Below, piece by piece: positions 25,141 through 29,260 of a DNA stretch of 29,260 bases (position 1 is its first letter; every line of letters begins with the position of its first letter). Location of the stretch: IMG/VR virus record IMGVR_UViG_3300035670_000994, positions 1 through 29,260 of that record. The stretch is one strand, 5' to 3'. This DNA is from a virus. A model generated the notes under the pieces. That model ran no database searches. It saw nothing but the letters and a program-made list of their open reading frames with translations, and had not been told where the DNA came from. The translations under genes were made by a program, and so were the position numbers.

Positions 25141-26219
25141 TAACACTGGTAGCAACACTTCTTTTACCGCTCTCTGCTGAGGCAGCCGTATCTTGTAAGA
25201 CTGTTAATAAGCATTATCCTAATGGGGTAGCTGCTAGCAAATATTACAAAAATGTTGGTGACCCAATTGAGAAGCCAAAGGTTAAGTCATCTGTATATAA
25301 GAAATACAAGAAACTTGATGTAGACAAAGATGGAATTGTTTGTGAACTTACAATTAAGAAAGTTCAACTAAGTCCATCTGAACAAGTTTTGGAAAATGCA
25401 GTTTCTCAGGTTAAGTCAAGGCTAGCCAAGATTAATACTTTTAGTGGCGAGATCAACTACTACGTTTCTGATAAGTATCCTGCTTGGTCAGCACTCAGGG
25501 CAGTGAATTCAGCAAAGATTGGCGTTAGCTATTTTGAAGAGTTCTACACTTTTTCTGGTGCAGACTTTATTTTCTTTACAAAAGATGAGATTGAGTGGGC
25601 ACAACAAAAGTGGAATAGTATAACTGCTGGCACCAGGCTATATGGTCTAAGCGTTTATAACTCTTCTTGGAAGTACCCATGCCGTGGAGCAGAGTTTACG
25701 TATGTTAAGGATGGTCAAACAAGACACTTAACCGTTCAGTGCGATGATGGAAATCAAACAGAAGCTGTAGACTTTGGTGCACACGGAGCTACCCACTGGT
25801 TCCAGGGATACTACAGGCCTCAGTATATGCCTAACTGGCTAGTTGAGGGAGCTGCAACATTCTACGGAGAAGTTATTGGGTATGGACCAGACAATCCTCT
25901 GGCTAAAGAGGTTTTGTGGAGGGGTGACTATAAGCTGCACAATGCACTTAAGGCTGGTCCAGATTCAGTAATGGCAGAGATTCAAAAAACTACTGTGCAA
26001 AACCCAAGCTATTCTATTAGCTACACAACTTCTAGAATGTTATATCAGGCACTGATTGGCCTTTACGGAGAAGACAGGGCAATAAAGTTTATTCAAAGTT
26101 TTGGATCAAGCTCTGATGTTGCTTTAAACTTCTTTATGGTATATAATAGAAGCATAGATTCGTTCTATGAAGAGGCTGTTCCACTCTTATCAGCTTGGGC
26201 TGTTAGGATTTGGAAATAG
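25107..26219 (+). CDS. Secreted Excalibur / metallopeptidase-fold protein with HGATH motif
   Basis: About 370 residues from ATG 25107, behind GGTGGAG; the earlier GTG 25086 would spoil the signal peptide. Residues 1-26 are a signal peptide (VLVTLVATLLLPLSAEA). Residues about 30-80 form an Excalibur-type module (Cys30, then DVDKDGIVCE with Asp71, Asp73, Asp75, Cys79) that binds calcium. A domain resembling the gluzincin (peptidase MA-like) fold follows: HGATHWFQ (His226, His230) and WLVEGAATFYGE (Glu247). Active enzymes have HExxH, so the catalytic Glu is replaced by Gly227. It is therefore probably an inactive, ligand-binding or otherwise altered peptidase. Export to the cell surface suggests wall remodelling or blocking of other phages (inference). 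Confidence 0.75.
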   Translation: MHARSKAFAVLVTLVATLLLPLSAEAAVSCKTVNKHYPNGVAASKYYKNVGDPIEKPKVKSSVYKKYKKLDVDKDGIVCELTIKKVQLSPSEQVLENAVSQVKSRLAKINTFSGEINYYVSDKYPAWSALRAVNSAKIGVSYFEEFYTFSGADFIFFTKDEIEWAQQKWNSITAGTRLYGLSVYNSSWKYPCRGAEFTYVKDGQTRHLTVQCDDGNQTEAVDFGAHGATHWFQGYYRPQYMPNWLVEGAATFYGEVIGYGPDNPLAKEVLWRGDYKLHNALKAGPDSVMAEIQKTTVQNPSYSISYTTSRMLYQALIGLYGEDRAIKFIQSFGSSSDVALNFFMVYNRSIDSFYEEAVPLLSAWAVRIWK

Positions 26220-26226
26220 CTTTTAA

Positions 26227-26298
26227 TCCTCCTTAGCTCAACGGCAGAGCAGAGAGCTGTTAACTCTAAGGTTCGTGGTTCGAATCCACGAGGGGGAG
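26227..26298 (+). tRNA. tRNA-Asn(GTT)
   Basis: The cloverleaf is readable: acceptor TCCTCCT with AGGGGGA, D-arm GCTC with GAGC, anticodon loop CTGTTAA (anticodon GTT) and T-arm CGTGG with loop TTCGAAT and CCACG. The discriminator is G and the CCA is not encoded. The anticodon stem has a G-A mismatch at its outer pair (27-43). It starts 7 bases after the stop of the metallopeptidase-fold gene, so it may share that transcript. Confidence 0.92.
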
Positions 26299-26304
26299 CA
26301 AACA

Positions 26305-26384
26305 GAAGTCCTTTTCTTGGATGGGAATACTCGCCCAACTACAGGATTTCTGGGGCATACACTTTTCTGCGGGCAGTGTATGCC
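26305..26384 (+). other. Structured inter-tRNA spacer, two stem-loops
   Basis: The 92-base spacer between tRNA-Asn and tRNA-Trp can fold almost fully. GAAGTCCT (26305-26312) pairs with AGGATTTC (26343-26350), one G-U, enclosing a small TGGG/CCCA hairpin. GGCATACACT (26354-26363) then pairs perfectly over 10 bp with AGTGTATGCC (26375-26384), with an 11-base loop. No T-run follows, so it is not a standard terminator. It may be a processing signal, a small RNA or a tRNA relic. Confidence 0.5.
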
Positions 26385-26390
26385 TAACTT

Positions 26391-26461
26391 ATCACCCAAG
26401 TGTTACGGTAGCACAGCAGTCTCCAAAACTGTTGGACCAGGTTCAATTCCTGGGGGTGGTG
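26391..26461 (+). tRNA. tRNA-Trp(CCA)
   Basis: Acceptor ATCACCC with GGGTGGT, D-arm GTGT with GCAC, anticodon arm GCAGT/ACTGT with loop CTCCAAA (anticodon CCA), and T-arm CCAGG with loop TTCAATT and CCTGG. The discriminator is G; CCA is not encoded. 71 bases. All arms pair. Confidence 0.9.
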
Positions 26462-26462
26462 C

Positions 26463-26609
26463 TCTTTACAAAACGATTCTGAACAGTCGTTGTAGAGATC
26501 GTGTAATTGAATCTACGGGTTCCAGCGGTATGATTGAGGGGTTCAGCCAAAACATCATGCGTCTAGGCGAGAACTAGATTACACAGCCATCAGCTCTTGC
26601 GTGGATGGC
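26463..26609 (+). ncRNA. Candidate structured RNA between tRNA-Trp and tRNA-Asp
   Basis: The 152-base spacer holds three consecutive foldable elements with 1-2 bases between them. First, a 14-bp hairpin, 26463-26498, with an AA bulge (TCTTTACA-AA-ACGATT with AGTCGT-TGTAGAGA, loop CTGAAC). Second, an 84-base element, 26501-26584, closed by GTGTAAT with ATTACAC and holding a 7-bp inner hairpin (26528-26534 with 26554-26560) plus TCTAG-loop-CTAGA (26562-26578). Third, GCCATC (26586-26591) with GATGGC (26604-26609). No open reading frame of merit lies here. It could be a structured RNA or degraded tRNAs. Folding is by eye. Confidence 0.4.
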
Positions 26610-26613
26610 ACAA

Positions 26614-26687
26614 GGCCTGGTAGCTCAGTTGGTTAGAGCACCACCCTGTCACGGTGGGGGTCGTGGGTTCAAGTCCCATCCAGGTCG
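26614..26687 (+). tRNA. tRNA-Asp(GTC)
   Basis: Acceptor GGCCTGG with CCAGGTC, D-arm GCTC/GAGC with loop AGTTGGTTA, anticodon arm CCACC/GGTGG with loop CTGTCAC (anticodon GTC), and T-arm GTGGG with loop TTCAAGT and CCCAT. The discriminator is G; CCA is not encoded. The ATG of the next gene is 2 bases past its 3' end. Confidence 0.92.
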
Positions 26688-26689
26688 CT

Positions 26690-27325
26690 ATGGAAATACA
26701 AATAAGAGATATTCCAGTAGTCTTAATAAACATGCATAAGGATGTCTTAAAAAAAGAACGCATGCTTTTGATGCTTGATCAAATTGGCATAAACAACATA
26801 ACGATAATAGATGCAGTAGACGCAGAGTTTATTTCTGACACACAGTTTAATGCCATATCAATGTCTCACGAGATGGCAATTGATGTTGCTATAGACTACC
26901 GGGGTCCTGTCCTTATACTTGAGGATGACTGTCTTTTAAACAATGGCTTGCCAGGTACCCTTGTGATTCCTGATGATGCAGATGCTGTTTATCTTGGTCA
27001 CTCAGCAGCTGGGGTATCGTCTATTCCAGTTGTGATTAAAGATACTACTTTTGCAGATATTACTGGCAGTGCATCATATTCTAGGCATAACGATCTAATG
27101 TATAGGATAAGCAGCATGGTGGGGGCACATGCCATTCTTTACATAAGTGATCGCTTTAAGGTTTTAGCTAACGAGCTAACTAGGTATGCGTATAATAAAT
27201 CTATTAATCATGACATACTATTTGTAATGCTACAGCAGATGTATAATGTATATGGATACTATAATCCATACTTTGTGCAGACAAGCCAGTATCAGCTAAG
27301 TAGAGAGTTTTTAAATGGAAATTAA
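26690..27325 (+). CDS. GT25-like glycosyltransferase A
   Basis: About 211 residues from ATG 26690, two bases after tRNA-Asp; the in-frame GTG at 26654 lies inside the tRNA and is rejected. The pattern matches glycosyltransferase family 25: N-terminal strand VVLINMHKDVLKKERM, IDAVDA near residues 40-45, a His-containing helix (SMSHEMAI), then RGPVLILEDDC with Glu78-Asp79-Asp80, the metal and nucleotide-sugar site, and a later SMVGAHAILYISDRF helix. Length is on the short side for the family (about 220-280). It lacks a ribosome site, so the mRNA may become leaderless once RNase cleaves the tRNA. Acceptor unknown. Confidence 0.78.
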   Translation: MEIQIRDIPVVLINMHKDVLKKERMLLMLDQIGINNITIIDAVDAEFISDTQFNAISMSHEMAIDVAIDYRGPVLILEDDCLLNNGLPGTLVIPDDADAVYLGHSAAGVSSIPVVIKDTTFADITGSASYSRHNDLMYRISSMVGAHAILYISDRFKVLANELTRYAYNKSINHDILFVMLQQMYNVYGYYNPYFVQTSQYQLSREFLNGN

Positions 27326-27938
27326 CATCAGCAATGTTCCCGTAATATACATAACATCTGAGGGTAACGAGTCACGTGAAGCTAGACTTTTAGATTCTCT
27401 AAAACAAATTGGCACCAAAGAGATCATGCGTATTCAGGGATACAATGGCAAAGATCTAGGCAAGGGTCCAGCATGGGGCAACGCCTATTCGCAATCAATT
27501 GCTCTTGAGCTAGCTGCAAAAATTAGGGGACCAGTTCTGATTCTTGAAGATGACTGCGTAGTTTCTGACTGGTTTGAAGATAGCATTGGTTTTCCAGATA
27601 GTGCAGATGCGGTTTATTTGGGCAATGCAAGCTTTGGTGTTGAGTCGTATAACCCGTCAGATAAACTAACCTATATTCCAGGACCAGTAGCGTGGGAGCC
27701 ATTTGCAGAAAAAACGGTAAAGCTAAATAGTATGATGTCTACCCATGCAATATTGTATATTTCTGAGTCCTTTAAGAAAGCAGCCAAGAGGTTCTGTCAG
27801 TTTTCCATAGACAACGAATCTGTAAACTTAGATGTTTATTTTGCAACAGGAATGAACTTCTACGATGTTTATGCACTAGTACATCCTGCATTTATTCAAA
27901 CAAGCCAATATCAGATGAGCAATGCCATATTGCAATAA
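27315..27938 (+). CDS. GT25-like glycosyltransferase B (paralogue of A)
   Basis: A 207-residue tandem paralogue of the preceding gene, overlapping it by 11 bases. The same landmarks appear in the same place: MEINISNVPVIYI at the start, RGPVLILEDDC with Glu78-Asp79-Asp80 at identical positions, DSADAVYLGNA, SMMSTHAILYISESF and the end FIQTSQYQMS, matching FVQTSQYQLS in protein A. The middle segment (SYNPSDKLTYIPGP) differs, so the acceptor or sugar may differ. Both likely add sugars to proteins or to envelope glycans in the host cytoplasm. No signal peptide or membrane segment is visible. Confidence 0.8.
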   Translation: MEINISNVPVIYITSEGNESREARLLDSLKQIGTKEIMRIQGYNGKDLGKGPAWGNAYSQSIALELAAKIRGPVLILEDDCVVSDWFEDSIGFPDSADAVYLGNASFGVESYNPSDKLTYIPGPVAWEPFAEKTVKLNSMMSTHAILYISESFKKAAKRFCQFSIDNESVNLDVYFATGMNFYDVYALVHPAFIQTSQYQMSNAILQ

Positions 27939-27958
27939 ACGCATTGACATGGTATAAT
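27930..27958 (+). promoter_or_regulatory. Putative promoter for tRNA-Thr
   Basis: TTGCAA (4/6 to consensus, 27930-27935), 17 bases, and a perfect TATAAT (27953-27958) preceded by TGG. The tRNA 5' end is 10 bases past the -10, so transcription would begin within about 3 bases of the mature 5' end. Confidence 0.55.
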
Positions 27959-27967
27959 ATTTTGTAT

Positions 27968-28039
27968 GCCTTCTTAGCTCAGTGGTAGAGCAACGCACTT
28001 GTAATGCGTAGGTCGTCAGTTCAATCCTGACAGAAGGCT
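27968..28039 (+). tRNA. tRNA-Thr(TGT)
   Basis: Acceptor GCCTTCT with AGAAGGC, D-arm GCTC/GAGC, anticodon arm with loop CTTGTAA (anticodon TGT), and T-arm GTCAG with loop TTCAATC and CTGAC. The discriminator is T; CCA is not encoded. It reads ACA, a codon used often in these AT-rich genes. It has its own promoter motif just upstream. Confidence 0.93.
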
Positions 28040-28051
28040 CTGAGGAGATAA

Positions 28052-28714
28052 ATGTCTAGCCCACTAGAAAAACAAACAGAGTTTAATCAGAACATCTGGT
28101 ACGAATCCTATGACCCAGATTTTTTGCATATTAATTTTATCTCAAGAGTTACTGCTAACTGGATGTCAGCATTTCCAGTCTATGCCAAGTACGAGTCTGA
28201 GGCAATTATGCCAATCAGCAATTACGTAGATAATATTGGAACAGTGCCAGAGCTGGTGTCAATTGATGGCAACAGGGTTACCCTTAGACAATTGGTTTAT
28301 GCAGACATATATCTTTTGCAAGAAGCAGGGTCAGATTTTTATAATGTAGATAGGACCTGGATCAGGCAATATTATCAAACTAATTTTAAGATGCCAGACG
28401 ACCCTGAATGCTTTGATCCTACGTACTTGTTTTTTGTCTCTTGGATTCCAAAAGAAACAACTGAGATATTTTATTCAGGGGTAGATGGGTCTCCAGTAAA
28501 AGTGTTTGCTAAGAAAGATCTTTGGATATTCCCAGAGGTAAACATGGAGTTTATTCAGCCACACATGGTACCACTAAAGTTTAAAAAGGTTGGAGAGCAT
28601 ATGTATGATGACGAGCTTGGAATCATTAGACGTGGAATGCCCTTGTTTGACATGACATTCACGGTAAGTGATATAATGGTAGAGAAGATAAGGAAGTTTT
28701 ATGCCAGTAATTAG
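28052..28714 (+). CDS. Hypothetical protein, 220 aa
   Basis: A 220-residue protein starting at ATG 28052 behind GAGGAG, shortly after tRNA-Thr, so tRNA and mRNA probably share a transcript. It is rich in Phe, Tyr, Trp and Met with many short strands (FLHINFISRVTANWMSAFPVY, then YLFFVSWIP and KVFAKKDLWIF). There is no signal peptide or membrane segment. A cluster of Asp/Glu and Tyr is spread through the middle, but no catalytic motif stands out. It overlaps the next gene by 14 bases, and the two are likely functional partners. I do not recognise a family. Confidence 0.7.
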   Translation: MSSPLEKQTEFNQNIWYESYDPDFLHINFISRVTANWMSAFPVYAKYESEAIMPISNYVDNIGTVPELVSIDGNRVTLRQLVYADIYLLQEAGSDFYNVDRTWIRQYYQTNFKMPDDPECFDPTYLFFVSWIPKETTEIFYSGVDGSPVKVFAKKDLWIFPEVNMEFIQPHMVPLKFKKVGEHMYDDELGIIRRGMPLFDMTFTVSDIMVEKIRKFYASN

Positions 28715-29260
28715 ATTTTATCCATATAGCGAAATGACTATGGATTTTGCACCAAAGCCAATGCCAGGAGTTCGCTTTGTCCCAGATTGGTACAAGCAGC
28801 AGCCAGGAAGCGTTAATGATGAAGAGTTTATTGCAACTGTTGGTGCCTCTGGATCTACAGTAAAAAGGTGTATGCCAGTTTTTGATGCAATGACTGCTGG
28901 CTATATCATTGGAGCACCATGTGACATTCATCTAGATGCAACAGATCCAAATGAACTGAAGTGGTCTATTCCTCTTGGAGTGCGTGCTATCCAGCCAGAC
29001 ATGTTTGCTAAGCATGCACCAGAGCAATATCAGAACTATCCAATTAACCCAGACGACTATCACAAGCAACTGCTAAGAATTATGCCATTCTGGGCAGTAG
29101 GAACAGATCCAGGATATAGCACACTATTCATGAATCCACACCATGCTGACGAGTCTCCTCTCTGGGCATTTAGTGGTTTGGTAGACACAGATAAGTTTGT
29201 TTCTGATGGCCACCTGTCATTCTTGGTAAAGAAAAACTTTAAGGGTGTTATTAAGCAGGG
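28701..29260 (+). CDS. Hypothetical protein, 3' end beyond the window
   Basis: An open frame from ATG 28701, with AAGGAAG upstream, to the window edge, so only about 186 residues are seen. It contains MPVIRFYPY at the start, VPDWYKQQPG near residues 27-36, SGSTVKRCMPVFDAMTAGY near 51-69, and a His-rich stretch ending MNPHHADESPLWAF near residues 144-157. There is no signal peptide. The pattern of Pro-Asp-Trp-Tyr-Lys with a Lys/Arg-Cys-Met-Pro repeat of small motifs resembles uncharacterised proteins of aquatic phages, by memory only. It shares a likely operon with the previous gene. Function unknown. Confidence 0.65.
   Translation, partial: MPVIRFYPYSEMTMDFAPKPMPGVRFVPDWYKQQPGSVNDEEFIATVGASGSTVKRCMPVFDAMTAGYIIGAPCDIHLDATDPNELKWSIPLGVRAIQPDMFAKHAPEQYQNYPINPDDYHKQLLRIMPFWAVGTDPGYSTLFMNPHHADESPLWAFSGLVDTDKFVSDGHLSFLVKKNFKGVIKQ

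Noticed and set aside
26354-26384. 10-bp hairpin as a rho-independent terminator
   Set aside because: No T-run follows (TAACTTATC), and tRNA-Trp begins 7 bases later.
26275-26577. 100-codon open frame spanning the tRNA-Asn end and all of tRNA-Trp
   Set aside because: It runs through two convincing tRNAs and the hairpin region, has no ribosome site and looks like chance.
26501-26584. Calling this 84-base element a tRNA
   Set aside because: It has an acceptor-like stem and a 5-bp/7-base hairpin in the T-arm place, but the loop GCGAGAA is not TTC-type, there is no D-arm, and the anticodon arm would have a 19-base loop.
27183-27239. TATAAT copies inside the first GT25-like gene
   Set aside because: AT-rich coding sequence; no -35, no gene start at the right distance.

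Overview
This window looks like part of the genome of a tailed double-stranded DNA phage (Caudoviricetes). All recognised genes lie on the + strand, are tightly packed, and mostly overlap by a few bases or sit a few bases apart. The base composition is fairly AT-rich (about 40-43% GC by eye). The gene set is typical of phages of Actinobacteria: a DnaE-type DNA polymerase with a PHP domain, a Cas4-like exonuclease, a RuvC-like resolvase, class Ib ribonucleotide reductase (nrdI-nrdE-nrdF), a secreted protein with an Excalibur-type motif, and candidate leaderless transcripts. A low-GC aquatic actinobacterial host fits, but that is inference. I see no integrase, repressor or attachment site, so nothing here argues for lysogeny.

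Layout. 1-3.1 kb: end of the virion (tail/fibre) module. 3.1-3.6 kb: a MerR-like DNA-binding protein whose 3' end carries a near-consensus sigma70-type promoter. 3.6-15.4 kb: the replication and recombination module, with a DnaB-type helicase, a primase, a gp32-like single-strand binding protein, a DnaE-type polymerase, a RecA/UvsX-like recombinase, a small zinc protein, a possible PD-(D/E)XK resolvase, two tandem paralogous 2-oxoglutarate/Fe(II)-oxygenase-like proteins, a Cas4-like exonuclease, a zinc-ribbon protein, a RuvC-like resolvase and a small HTH protein. 15.4-18.0 kb: a small basic protein and the small and large terminase subunits. 18.0-21.5 kb: nrdI-nrdE-nrdF. 21.5-24.2 kb: a large secreted multidomain surface protein and two small membrane proteins that look like holins, closed by a terminator-like hairpin. 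24.2-26.2 kb: a third 2OG-oxygenase, a small acidic protein and a secreted metallopeptidase-fold protein whose HExxH motif reads HGATH. 26.2-28.0 kb: tRNA-Asn, tRNA-Trp and tRNA-Asp with unusually structured spacers, two tandem GT25-like glycosyltransferases, and tRNA-Thr behind its own promoter. 28.0 kb to the end: two unidentified proteins, the last one cut by the window.

How it works together. The phage appears to bring its own replisome core, recombination nucleases, nucleotide supply and packaging motor. Around this core is an accessory layer that could modify proteins (three 2OG oxygenases, two GT25-like enzymes) or act at the cell surface (two signal-peptide proteins). Promoters can be read at several module borders. 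Six of them share the block (G/T)TATAAT(A) at a gene junction, and in three places the start codon lies exactly 7 bases past a -10 hexamer, as expected for leaderless mRNA.

The most unusual parts are the packed RNA hairpins between the tRNAs, the 2OG/GT25 gene complement, the metallopeptidase-like protein without its catalytic Glu, and the promoter lying inside a terminator hairpin near 24.17 kb. Limits: all family calls come from reading motifs, without database searches or structure prediction.
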